From NCBI GenBank assembly GCA_910577605.1, contig CAJTON010000051.1, positions 1 through 11,869 of the forward strand: a DNA stretch of 11,869 nt, given 5' to 3'. A program made the position numbers and the translations under genes. The stretch's first letter is position 1, and every line of letters begins with the position of its first letter. The DNA is from an uncultured Butyrivibrio sp. (lineage in GTDB: Bacteria > Bacillota > Clostridia > Lachnospirales > Lachnospiraceae). Shown here piece by piece: positions 1-6,083 of the stretch. The notes beneath the pieces were generated by a model. That model did no database searches. It was not told where the DNA came from and saw nothing but the letters and a program-made list of their open reading frames with translations.

Positions 1-251
1 TATCAGGCACTTAAAATTTTTATATGTTCTTTTGCCGTAAAAGCAAAAAAATCGGCAGATAAGCCAAGCCAATCAATATATGATATGGCAAATGCTTATT
101 TACCGGTTTCTTAGTGATGCTTCGTCCGCGCAGGTACGCGGACTGTCAGGTTCAATTCCTTCGATAAATGTGTGCGGCGCGAAACGGCGGGCTTCACGAT
201 GCTCTGCCCGTTCTGCGGACTGTCGTGTTCAGCGCTTCTTATCGTGCCGTG
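1..251. other. Left-edge region without a supported gene
   Basis: I see no coding region with a start, ribosome site and recognisable product here. The stretch contains a perfect 7-bp inverted repeat, GTCCGCG/CGCGGAC (124-130 and 137-143, 6-nt loop). It also contains a 17-nt imperfect direct repeat, GCGGACTGTC followed by two variable bases and GTTCA (138-154 and 215-231, 15 of 17 identical). The piece GGTTCAATTCC near 149-159 recalls a tRNA T-loop, but its flanks do not form a 5-bp stem and no acceptor or anticodon arm can be drawn. The hairpin is not followed by a T-run, so it is not a typical terminator. Confidence 0.4.
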
Positions 252-458
252 TTATTGTTCTATTTTTTCAGAATAGTTTTTGAGCCGTCCCGTCTGCTGC
301 TTGGAAGACGGGCGGAGAATAGTGACGGTGACTTTCTTATCCTCCACCGCGTACTCTATTTCCGCGCCGCATTTGGGACATTTCATCTCCGTTGCGGTCC
401 CCGCCCCTGAACGGCCAAGGACATGACCGCAGCTGCTGCAAAAAGTATAAAGTTTCAT
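252..458 (-). CDS. Small zinc-ribbon protein, 68 aa
   Basis: The protein carries two CxxC knuckles, CSSC near residues 6-9 and CPKC near residues 26-29, in the classic zinc-ribbon arrangement. An acidic strand-rich stretch (EIEYAVEDKK) and a polar, basic tail follow. Such proteins bind one structural Zn(II); the partner, whether nucleic acid or protein, cannot be read from the sequence. The start at 458 is chosen because GGAGGGG lies 9 bases upstream. A longer reading frame reaching back to 554 would begin inside this gene's own promoter (-10 at 526-531, -35 at 549-554). The gene is divergent from the exonuclease gene. No clear terminator follows its stop at 252. I do not recognise a named family beyond 'zinc ribbon'. 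Confidence 0.8.
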   Translation of the reverse strand: MKLYTFCSSCGHVLGRSGAGTATEMKCPKCGAEIEYAVEDKKVTVTILRPSSKQQTGRLKNYSEKIEQ

Positions 459-525
459 ATGTAATAACCCCTCCGATGCCTCTTTAATGGCGGACTTACT
501 AATAACACTGCTTGTTACAAATAAT

Positions 526-554
526 ATTATACGCTTGTATGCAATTTTTGTCAA
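526..554 (-). promoter_or_regulatory. Sigma-A type promoter of the zinc-ribbon gene
   Basis: On the minus strand TTGACA (549-554) and TATAAT (526-531) are separated by 17 bases, both matching consensus exactly. Transcription would start near 519, giving a leader of about 60 nt before the start codon at 458. Confidence 0.85.
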
Positions 555-597
555 GAAAAATCGAACATACGTTTGGAAATTTGGCGTATCTATCAGG

Positions 598-626
598 TTG
601 ACGTTGGTGTTATGTGAGGATATAAT
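598..626 (+). promoter_or_regulatory. Sigma-A type promoter of the exonuclease gene
   Basis: TTGACG (598-603), 17 bases, then TATAAT (621-626). The predicted start near 633 leaves a leader of about 25 nt, which leads straight into the ribosome site AGAAGG (647-652) and the ATG at 658. Confidence 0.8.
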
Positions 627-657
627 ATTATGTAGAAAAGACTTTCAGAAGGTTGTT

Positions 658-1632
658 ATGGATTACATTGTTCTTGACCTGGAATGGAATCAGTGTCCGG
701 GAGGAAAGGATAAAGAAAATAAGGAGCTTCCCTTTGAGATCGTGGAAATAGGGGCGGTAAGGCTCGACAGTATGCGCAGATATGCGGACGAGTTTCACTG
801 TCTTATTTCGCCCAAGGTTTACAGAGAGCTGCACAGGATTACAAAAGACATCATAAAGCTGTCGATGGAGGATCTGGACGGCGGACCGGATTTTGTTCAA
901 GCTATGAAGGCGTTTGAGGAGTGGTGCGGCAGATCGGGCGAATATATTTTCTGCACATGGGGCGCTATGGACCTGGCGGAGCTTCAGCGCAACTGCCGTT
1001 ATTTTCATGTGGAATACAAGGCTCCGAAGCCTTTCGTTTACTATGATGTGCAGAAGCTTTACAGTCTTTGCTATGATGACGGCAAATCAAGAGAAGCGCT
1101 TGAAACGGCGGTGGACGAGCGGGGGATGCGCAAAGACGCGCCCTTCCACTCAGCGGTATATGACGCTATGTATACGGCGCAGCTTCTTGAGGAAATGGAT
1201 TTTGACAAGGTGAGCGCTTACAGCTCGGTGGATACGTTTGAGATACCGAAAAGCAGGGCGGAGGAATTTACGCTCGATTACGGCACATACAGCAAATATG
1301 TATCGCGCGGTTTTGCTGACAGGGATCTGGTAATGCATGATCCGAACGTTATTTCCTCACGGTGTTATTTATGCCGTAAAGCTGTCCGTAAAAAGATCCG
1401 ATGGTTCTCAACCAACCAGAAAATGTACTACAATCTCGGTTACTGCGAGGAACACGGGTATTTAAAGGGTAAAATAAAGATAAGACGTTCGTACGACGGG
1501 CTTTATTACGCGATAAAGATACTTAAACTTACCGATGAGGCGGGAGCGCAGCAGGTAAAGCAGCGTCAGCTGTCGGCAAGGCAGAAGAGGCGGAAACGCC
1601 GCCACAAAGAAAAAGAGAAACTCCGTTTATGA
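658..1632 (+). CDS. DEDDh-family 3'-5' exonuclease with C-terminal zinc-binding module
   Basis: The product is a 324-residue cytosolic protein. The N-terminal ~180 residues form an RNase T/DnaQ-like exonuclease fold. Exo I is LDLEWNQ with Asp7 and Glu9. Exo II is TWGAMDLAELQRN with Asp105. Exo III is FHSAVYDA with His164 and Asp169. All metal-binding and general-base residues are therefore present and the enzyme should be active on DNA or RNA 3' ends; the substrate is unknown. Residues ~236-266 hold CxxC (236/239) and CxxH (263/266), a likely zinc site. The tail (~303-324) is rich in Arg and Lys and could contact nucleic acid. The start at 658 is supported by AGAAGG 5 bases upstream and by the promoter at 598-626; an upstream in-frame ATG at 487 lies ahead of that promoter. 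The stop codon lies inside the shared terminator hairpin. Confidence 0.88.
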   Translation: MDYIVLDLEWNQCPGGKDKENKELPFEIVEIGAVRLDSMRRYADEFHCLISPKVYRELHRITKDIIKLSMEDLDGGPDFVQAMKAFEEWCGRSGEYIFCTWGAMDLAELQRNCRYFHVEYKAPKPFVYYDVQKLYSLCYDDGKSREALETAVDERGMRKDAPFHSAVYDAMYTAQLLEEMDFDKVSAYSSVDTFEIPKSRAEEFTLDYGTYSKYVSRGFADRDLVMHDPNVISSRCYLCRKAVRKKIRWFSTNQKMYYNLGYCEEHGYLKGKIKIRRSYDGLYYAIKILKLTDEAGAQQVKQRQLSARQKRRKRRHKEKEKLRL

Positions 1633-1669
1633 CGCAAGGACGAAATCTGCGTCAGAAGCGGAGTTTTTT
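1618..1669. terminator. Bidirectional terminator shared by convergent genes
   Basis: This is a long hairpin with outer stem AAACTCCG (1618-1625)/CGGAGTTT (1659-1666) and inner stem TGACGCA (1630-1636)/TGCGTCA (1648-1654), separated by 4-nt internal loops and closed by an 11-nt loop. On the plus strand the stem runs into six Ts (1664-1669). On the minus strand it runs into a less perfect T/C-rich tract. The exonuclease stop codon (1630-1632) and the carboxypeptidase stop codon (1652-1654, minus) sit on opposite arms of the inner stem. Confidence 0.85.
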
Positions 1670-3007
1670 GTATGTCCGGCTGCCGCGTCTTTTTCTGTGC
1701 CGTAGAAAAAGAACGATCAGACCGACAATAACGGCAAGGGCAAGCACGCTTCCCAGAATATACCATATATTAATATATCGGAGGGAGGGTGCGGCTTCCG
1801 GTTTTTTCAGGGAAAGCATGGGAACTCCGTCGCAGCCGGGAGGCAGACCGGAGCTTTCGGAGGCTCTGATGAAAACGGTCGCGCTGCCGACATTGATATT
1901 GTGGTAAAAATAACTGATGCACGCGAATCCGTTCTCTTCTCCCGAATATGCCGCATTGTCCGAGTAGGTTACGATTCCCGTAAGCTGGGACATATGCACA
2001 TTGTTCGGAACAAGCAGGTAGACTCCGTTTTTGAAGCCTATTGAAATATCGGCGGTGGAGCCGATCCTGCCTGTGAGTTCAAGAATATCGACGCTGCCGG
2101 AATTTATTCCGTTTTCATAATCCTCAAGATAGATCTTGTGGTAATTGTTAAAATAGTAGTCAAAAAGAGCGACGGTATCGGTATAACGTCCTTCGTCCGT
2201 AGAGTTCATAACGACGCAGATCAGACGCAGATCATCCTTCTGAGCGAAAGACACAAGGCAGTTTCCGGCGGCTTTGGTATATCCCGTTTTGCCGCCGCAA
2301 GAATACTGATAGGCGTAATCTCCGCCGGGCAGCATTTGGTAGCGGTGTCTGTAATACCTTGTGAAATTGCTCTTATTGGTCGGTCCGATGGTGTAAAGGT
2401 CGGAATAAGAGATAACGCGCATAAGGGTTTTGTTATTGAAGCATGCGCGCGCGATTAGCGCCATGTCATACGGCGTGGTATAATGAAATTCGTCGGTAAG
2501 TCCGCTTGCGTTGGAAAAATGCGTGCCTGAAGCTCCTAACTCCTGCGCGCGGTTGTTCATCATAGCGGCAAAGGCGGACAGCGTTCCGCTGACGTGCTCC
2601 GCAAGACCGTATGAAACCTCGTTGGCGGAGCGCAGTATCAGGCAGTAAAGAGCCTGCTCCACGGTAAGCTCCTCACCCGCGGAGATCGACGCGTTGGCGT
2701 CCCCGTATTCAATGCTGTTCACGGCATTCTGAGAGAAAGTAACCTTGTCGGTAAGTGCGCAGTTCTCGACGGTAAGCAGTCCGGTCATAAGCTTGGTGGT
2801 ACTCGCGGGAGAGCATTTCAGATCGGCATTCGAGCCGAATAGGACCTCACCGCTGTCCGCGTCCATCAGCACGATATTGCGGGACACGAGTGCCGGAAAA
2901 TCCGGAAGGTTAAGCGAGTCGTTATCATCGCCGTTTGCGGCTGCCGGAAAAGCGCCGAGCAGTATTACGGTTGTTATCAGTACGGTAAAAAATCTTCTGA
3001 GCTTCAT
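1652..3007 (-). CDS. Serine-type D-Ala-D-Ala carboxypeptidase (peptidase S11, PBP5-like)
   Basis: This 451-residue exported protein trims the terminal D-Ala of peptidoglycan stem peptides outside the membrane, so limiting cross-linking. All three penicillin-binding motifs are visible: SxxK as STTK at 69-72 (context SPASTTKLM), SxN as SAN at 127-129, and KTG at 240-242 (context GGKTGYT). Residues 1-25 form a signal peptide (basic KLRR, then a hydrophobic core, AFPAAA cleavage region). A second hydrophobic segment at about 414-436 followed by RHRKRR is a C-terminal membrane anchor, replacing the amphipathic helix of classical PBP5. The region from ~300 to 385 is beta-rich. The start at 3007 is chosen for AAAGGA 5 bases upstream; an in-frame ATG at 3025 has no ribosome site. 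The gene is divergent from trmB. A dacA/dacF-type role in vegetative growth or sporulation cannot be distinguished here. Confidence 0.93.
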   Translation of the reverse strand: MKLRRFFTVLITTVILLGAFPAAANGDDNDSLNLPDFPALVSRNIVLMDADSGEVLFGSNADLKCSPASTTKLMTGLLTVENCALTDKVTFSQNAVNSIEYGDANASISAGEELTVEQALYCLILRSANEVSYGLAEHVSGTLSAFAAMMNNRAQELGASGTHFSNASGLTDEFHYTTPYDMALIARACFNNKTLMRVISYSDLYTIGPTNKSNFTRYYRHRYQMLPGGDYAYQYSCGGKTGYTKAAGNCLVSFAQKDDLRLICVVMNSTDEGRYTDTVALFDYYFNNYHKIYLEDYENGINSGSVDILELTGRIGSTADISIGFKNGVYLLVPNNVHMSQLTGIVTYSDNAAYSGEENGFACISYFYHNINVGSATVFIRASESSGLPPGCDGVPMLSLKKPEAAPSLRYINIWYILGSVLALAVIVGLIVLFLRHRKRRGSRTYKKLRF

Positions 3008-3044
3008 AAAAATCCTTTGTTGCATAATGCGCGTTACTGATTAT

Positions 3045-3073
3045 ATAATATCCTTTGTAAAAAACATTTGCAA
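3045..3073 (-). promoter_or_regulatory. Probable promoter of the DD-carboxypeptidase gene
   Basis: On the minus strand TTGCAA (3068-3073), 17 bases, then TATTAT (3045-3050). The match is moderate. It overlaps the proposed trmB promoter on the other strand. Confidence 0.5.
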
Positions 3074-3083
3074 GAGTTATAAT
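3055..3083 (+). promoter_or_regulatory. Probable promoter of trmB
   Basis: TTGTAA (3055-3060), 17 bases, then TATAAT (3078-3083). The predicted transcript starts near 3090, about 25 nt ahead of the trmB ATG, leaving room for the AGAGGAG ribosome site. It shares DNA with the divergent carboxypeptidase promoter. Confidence 0.55.
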
Positions 3084-3114
3084 ACAAGTATTGCGATAAA
3101 AGAGGAGTTTTATA

Positions 3115-3750
3115 ATGAGACTTAGGAATATTAAGGGCGCGCGAGAGATGATGGTCGAGAGCGATCACACGGTAAACGAGCCGCAGGCGAATAAGGGGCG
3201 CTGGAGAAAATTCTTTGGAAACGGCAATCCCATACACCTTGAGATAGGAACGGGAAAAGGGAATTTTATTATGACAATGGCGCAGAGCCATCCCGAAATC
3301 AGCTTTATAGGCATTGAAAAATATTCGAGCGTTCTTTTGAGGGCGCTTGAAAAGCAGCAGGAGCTTATGCTGCCGAACGTTATTTTTATCAGGACCGAGG
3401 CTGAAAATATTGAGGACATATTTGAAGAGGGGGAAATCGACAGAATATATCTGAATTTTTCCGATCCGTGGCCGAAGGACCGTCACGCGAAAAGACGTCT
3501 GACTTCAAAACAGTTCTTAGCGAGATACGACATTATTTTAAAAAAAGACGGAGAAGTGGAGTTCAAGACCGACAACAGGGCGCTTTTTGATTTTTCCGTT
3601 GAAGAAGCGCGGGAAGCCGGATGGCAGCTCAGACAAATTACATACGATCTGCATAACAGTGAAATGAATGAGGGCAATGTAATGACGGAGTACGAGATCC
3701 GGTTTTCGGAGCAGGGAACGCCTATCAACAAATTCATTGCCTTCCGTTAA
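3115..3750 (+). CDS. trmB: tRNA (guanine-N7)-methyltransferase TrmB
   Basis: TrmB uses S-adenosylmethionine to make m7G46 in the variable loop of many tRNAs in the cytosol. The 211-residue length is normal for the bacterial monomeric/dimeric enzyme. Visible motifs are the SAM-binding loop EIGTGKGN (43-50), the acidic Glu68 (GIEKY), the family signature DPWPKDRHAKRR (117-128) and the FKTDN segment (150-154). The C-terminal signature TEYE (191-194) is followed by GTPINK (201-206). The ribosome site AGAGGAG lies about 8 bases upstream of the ATG. The 42-codon gene and the deacylase gene downstream are close and in the same direction (gaps of 55 and 38 nt) with no terminator seen between, so the three probably form one transcript dealing partly with tRNA quality. 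Confidence 0.96.
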   Translation: MRLRNIKGAREMMVESDHTVNEPQANKGRWRKFFGNGNPIHLEIGTGKGNFIMTMAQSHPEISFIGIEKYSSVLLRALEKQQELMLPNVIFIRTEAENIEDIFEEGEIDRIYLNFSDPWPKDRHAKRRLTSKQFLARYDIILKKDGEVEFKTDNRALFDFSVEEAREAGWQLRQITYDLHNSEMNEGNVMTEYEIRFSEQGTPINKFIAFR

Positions 3751-3805
3751 TCGTTGATCTTGGGCGCCGTGAGGTTCCTTGCGGGAAGGTCAGGAGGTGA
3801 GCGTC

Positions 3806-3934
3806 GTGAAACGCAATTTGTGTTCTAAAATCTACAAGGCGACAAGTACGAACTGCACGCTTAACGAAATAGTTCTAAGGCTCAAGCGGGCTTTTGAGTG
3901 CATGAGCAAGCATTTCTGCAATACCAGGAAATAA
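3806..3934 (+). CDS. Small cysteine-containing protein, 42 aa, unknown
   Basis: This short frame begins at a GTG that follows a near-perfect ribosome site, AGGAGGTGA (3792-3800), by 5 bases, and ends with TAA. The predicted product is basic, with four cysteines (residues 6, 17, 32, 38) and a central Leu/Ile-rich segment (LNEIVLRLKRAF) that could be an amphipathic helix. It lies between trmB and the deacylase gene in the same direction, which is compatible with co-transcription. I do not recognise it. The strength of the ribosome site is the main argument for a real gene; the alternative is that the site and frame are chance or decayed. No signal peptide or membrane segment is evident. Confidence 0.5.
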   Translation: MKRNLCSKIYKATSTNCTLNEIVLRLKRAFECMSKHFCNTRK

Positions 3935-3972
3935 CTTGGATCTAAAGGATAAAATCAGAGGAGAACGGTATA

Positions 3973-4521
3973 ATGCCCGAAATATTTGAGGGGCGCCCGA
4001 AGGATGAGGGCGGGCGCCTTGAAAAGGAAATAAAAACATACGATCTGCTGGACAGGCTTAATGTGGCTTACCTGAGAACGGACCATGCCCCCGCTATGAA
4101 TATGGATGTGTGCGACGACATAAACAAGTGCCTGAACGCCGTAATGTGCAAAAATCTTTTTCTCTGCAACCGACAGGAGACCGAATTTTATCTGTTAATG
4201 ATGCCGGGCAATAAGAAATTCAAGACTAAATATTTGTCGGCGCAGCTTGGCGTTGCGAGGCTTTCTTTTGCAAAAGAGGAATATATGGAGCGGTTTCTCG
4301 GACTTGCGCCCGGCTCCGTGACAGTGATGGGGCTAATGAACGATACTCAGGGGCGCGTGCGGCTTGTGATAGACCGGGAAGTTCTTTCACTTGAATATGT
4401 GGGCTGTCATCCCTGCATCAACACCTCAAGCATAAGGCTCAGAACGAAAGATCTGCTTGATACCGTACTGCCCGCGATCTGCCATGAGCCGGTTATTGTG
4501 GACCTTCCCGACGAGCCGTAA
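3973..4521 (+). CDS. YbaK/ProX-type aminoacyl-tRNA deacylase (trans-editing)
   Basis: Proteins of this family hydrolyse mischarged tRNA, typically Ala-tRNA(Pro) or Cys-tRNA(Pro), after release from prolyl-tRNA synthetase. The 182-residue protein matches the free-standing ProX/PrdX layout. It has an early helix (EIKTYDLLDRLNVAYLRTDH), then the segment CKNLFL containing Lys60, the lysine position expected to be essential. Next come YLSAQLGVARLSFA (87-100) and LGLAPGSVTVMGLMND (109-124) with the GSV turn, then GCHPCINTSS (144-153), which lines the substrate pocket. The ribosome site AGAGGAG lies 9 bases upstream of the ATG. I cannot tell from the sequence which mischarged amino acid is edited. 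No GC-rich terminator is visible after the stop; only an AT-rich inverted repeat follows. Confidence 0.88.
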   Translation: MPEIFEGRPKDEGGRLEKEIKTYDLLDRLNVAYLRTDHAPAMNMDVCDDINKCLNAVMCKNLFLCNRQETEFYLLMMPGNKKFKTKYLSAQLGVARLSFAKEEYMERFLGLAPGSVTVMGLMNDTQGRVRLVIDREVLSLEYVGCHPCINTSSIRLRTKDLLDTVLPAICHEPVIVDLPDEP

Positions 4522-4560
4522 TATTTTTTTAAATATGTCAAAAAAAATCTAAAAAAGGTG

Positions 4561-4589
4561 TTGACAAATTAATTTTAAGATTATATACT
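4561..4589 (+). promoter_or_regulatory. Promoter of the tRNA-Lys gene
   Basis: TTGACA (4561-4566), 17 bases, TATACT (4584-4589). It begins 39 bases after the deacylase stop codon and 77 bases upstream of the first base of the tRNA, so the predicted transcript carries a leader of about 70 nt. Confidence 0.85.
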
Positions 4590-4593
4590 ATCT

Positions 4594-4657
4594 AAAGTGT
4601 TCAAGCGGTACTTCCGCGAAGAACTTTGAATAGGGAAACCGTTTGACGGCAATTCCC
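4594..4657 (+). other. Two stem-loops in the tRNA-Lys leader
   Basis: The first hairpin pairs GTTC (4599-4602) and GCGG (4605-4608) with CCGC (4614-4617) and GAAC (4621-4624), and can be extended by AAAG (4594-4597)/CTTT (4624-4627) in an alternative pairing. The second pairs GGGAA (4633-4637) and CCGT (4639-4642) with ACGG (4646-4649) and TTCCC (4653-4657). Neither is followed by a T-run, so these are not typical terminators. They may guide 5' processing of the tRNA precursor, which is inference. Confidence 0.45.
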
Positions 4658-4665
4658 AATTATAA

Positions 4666-4738
4666 GCGCCGCTAGCTCAGTTGGTAGAGCACCTGACTCT
4701 TAATCAGGGTGTCCAGGGTTCGAACCCCTGGCGGCGCA
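4666..4738 (+). tRNA. tRNA-Lys (anticodon CTT)
   Basis: A complete 73-nt cloverleaf. The acceptor stem is GCGCCGC (4666-4672)/GCGGCGC (4731-4737) with discriminator A at 4738. The D-arm is GCTC...GAGC. The anticodon stem is CCTGA (4692-4696)/TCAGG (4704-4708), closing a 7-nt loop whose middle bases CTT (4699-4701) read AAG lysine codons. The T-arm is CAGGG-TTCGAAC-CCCTG. The 3' CCA is not encoded. The gene has its own promoter and stands alone. Confidence 0.98.
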
Positions 4739-4847
4739 CTAAAGTCGCAAGCTATGCGGTAACGCTGGTTTGAGGCTTTTTTCTTTGTAAAAACGGAGCA
4801 GAAACATGCGTCCGCTTATCTCAAGTTAGCTGTACTTTTTTGATATG

Positions 4848-4868
4848 TTCGTACCCATTTCGTACCCA
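4848..4868 (+). repeat. Tandem direct repeat TTCGTACCCA
   Basis: The 10-mer TTCGTACCCA occurs at 4848-4857 and again at 4859-4868, an 11-bp period close to one helical turn. It lies 110 bases past the tRNA-Lys gene. Such spacing is compatible with adjacent protein-binding sites, for example arm-type integrase sites, but no matching protein is encoded in the window. Confidence 0.7.
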
Positions 4869-4874
4869 AAACAG

Positions 4875-4923
4875 AAAATAAAAACAGCACGCCCTTTGCT
4901 TTTAGCGTACTCCAAAGGCTGTT
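4875..4923 (-). terminator. Orphan terminator-like hairpin on the minus strand
   Basis: Read on the minus strand, AACAG and CCTTTG (4913-4923) pair with CAAAGG (4893-4898) and CTGTT (4883-4887). There is a 14-nt loop and a 5-nt one-sided bulge, and the stem leads into TTTTTATTTT (4875-4884). No minus-strand gene precedes it, so it may be left over from a lost gene. Confidence 0.4.
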
Positions 4924-4955
4924 AATTAGCTTTAAATGCAAAATAATTGTAGAGA

Positions 4956-4984
4956 TTGACAATAATAATATGACGAGGTATAAT
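4956..4984 (+). promoter_or_regulatory. Consensus promoter of the secreted/membrane gene pair
   Basis: TTGACA (4956-4961), 17 bases, TATAAT (4979-4984), a full consensus match. The predicted start is near 4991, giving an untranslated leader of about 105 nt that contains the hairpin at 5058-5082. Confidence 0.88.
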
Positions 4985-5057
4985 AAAACAAAGATAAACG
5001 CAGTGGCTGTATTTTATTGGTCGATGATACAAAAGGACAATACAAAGTTGGGCTTAC

Positions 5058-5082
5058 AACAAAATGTATGTATCATTTTGTT
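5058..5082 (+). promoter_or_regulatory. Hairpin directly before the ribosome site
   Basis: A perfect 9-bp stem, AACAAAATG (5058-5066)/CATTTTGTT (5074-5082), with a 7-nt loop TATGTAT. It ends one base before the AAGGAGG ribosome site (5084-5090). It could modulate ribosome access or mRNA stability, or be an operator; its AT-rich stem makes it only moderately stable. Confidence 0.5.
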
Positions 5083-5096
5083 TAAGGAGGAGTCAA

Positions 5097-6083
5097 ATGT
5101 CTTATAGGAAGGTTATAAGAACTTTTTTCAGCATTGTTATAATAAATGTGTTATTTATTTTGAATACGTGTCTGACATATGCAGATGAAAGCACCAATGA
5201 GGGCTTATTTGAAGAAGAACTTAAAATAATAAATCAAAGAATAGAATATGAAATGCTGTATGAAGGAGACGAAAAGGAGCAGAAAATTTCGGAAACTGAA
5301 AACGACATGACGGAATTGGGGATTGAAATCTGGAATATATATGATGTAGCAGAGTTTTTAGAACAGTCAGACAATTCTCAGCAAGCCGACGCAATATTAA
5401 ATTTGTGGGGAGTAAATGAAAATATATGTAAGACGTATAATGACTTGCCCGTGCCGCCCTCCAACGACAAAATTCAATTTTATGCGGTCAGAAAAATGGT
5501 CGATGGAACATGGGTATACAGCGTGATTGCTGCGCCTGTGGCGAACGCAAATCATTCATGTAATACGGTTAAGAGAATAACCGACATGAAGGATAAATTG
5601 ACCACCTTAAAGAGCGTTATTCAGATATACACAAATAAAGCGATAGGAGCGATACCGGTATTGAACTGGATTCCTTATGAAGTGTTTACCGATTTGCTAT
5701 TCAGCAATACTTCTAAGAGTCAGTTGGCGACATATGAATGTACTATGACAACGAGAACCGTACATCAGTTTATTTATGTGGAGAATAGCATGGGGCAGTA
5801 TTCCTATTACGGAAGCGCCAACTGTGTGCATATTAATATTGAAAACATTGCGCGAAGATATGTCGGTTCAAGGCTAGAAACCTCCGTATATAATGACTAT
5901 AAGCTGGATACGGCGCCGGATTATTACAACTGGGCAAAAGTATGTACGGACGGGAATCTGACCGGATACGGCGTAACGCGCAAATATTCTTTTATACAGG
6001 CGGTAAGTATCAAAGTTGATGAGAATACTGTTTTGACGCAGTATATTGTCAATGCTAGACTTCCGATTCAGGTGACGACATGA
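5097..6083 (+). CDS. Secreted protein of unknown function, 328 aa
   Basis: The product has a clear signal peptide: basic SYRKVIR, a hydrophobic core at about 9-27, and a cleavage site after TYA (27-29). An acidic, probably helical region follows (~38-95, rich in Glu/Asp/Gln). The remainder is a mixed domain with scattered aromatic residues and five cysteines after cleavage (111, 155, 215, 243, 283). A weakly hydrophobic patch at ~180-200 (KAIGAIPVLNWIPY) is too short and polar to call a membrane segment. The start at 5097 is chosen for AAGGAGG six bases upstream; an earlier in-frame ATG at 5064 is inside the leader hairpin and lacks a ribosome site. The stop overlaps the next start (ATGA), so the two genes are translationally coupled. 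Composition is AT-rich compared with both flanks. I recognise no family or catalytic motif. Confidence 0.82.
   Translation: MSYRKVIRTFFSIVIINVLFILNTCLTYADESTNEGLFEEELKIINQRIEYEMLYEGDEKEQKISETENDMTELGIEIWNIYDVAEFLEQSDNSQQADAILNLWGVNENICKTYNDLPVPPSNDKIQFYAVRKMVDGTWVYSVIAAPVANANHSCNTVKRITDMKDKLTTLKSVIQIYTNKAIGAIPVLNWIPYEVFTDLLFSNTSKSQLATYECTMTTRTVHQFIYVENSMGQYSYYGSANCVHINIENIARRYVGSRLETSVYNDYKLDTAPDYYNWAKVCTDGNLTGYGVTRKYSFIQAVSIKVDENTVLTQYIVNARLPIQVTT

Larger units (their letters stand above)
4739..4955. other. AT-rich spacer downstream of tRNA-Lys, no gene
   Basis: The region between the tRNA and the start codon at 5097 is about 360 bases without a supportable gene. It holds a tandem 10-mer, an orphan terminator-like hairpin on the minus strand, and beyond 4955 a promoter and leader. 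The base composition is clearly more AT-rich than the housekeeping genes to the left. No copy of the tRNA 3' end and no integrase or transposase frame was seen. It may be the scar of an element once integrated at the tRNA, which is inference. Confidence 0.45.

Noticed and set aside
110..165. Possible tRNA or tmRNA 3' part (GGTTCAATTCC preceded by a variable-arm-like hairpin)
   Set aside because: The T-stem does not pair over five bases, and no acceptor, D or anticodon arms can be drawn around it.
199..276. Short plus-strand frame with a CPFCGLSC cysteine pattern
   Set aside because: Only about 25 codons from its ATG, no ribosome site, and it overlaps the end of the better-supported minus-strand zinc-ribbon gene.
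487..657. Longer N-terminus for the exonuclease starting at 487
   Set aside because: It would start upstream of the gene's own promoter at 598-626, and the conserved exonuclease core begins at 658 after a ribosome site.
4991..5083. Leader peptide in the 5' region of the secreted-protein gene, such as a frame reading LLVDDTKGQYKVGL
   Set aside because: It has no ATG/GTG start with a ribosome site and no amino-acid bias typical of attenuator peptides; it could be a coding relic, but I cannot support it.
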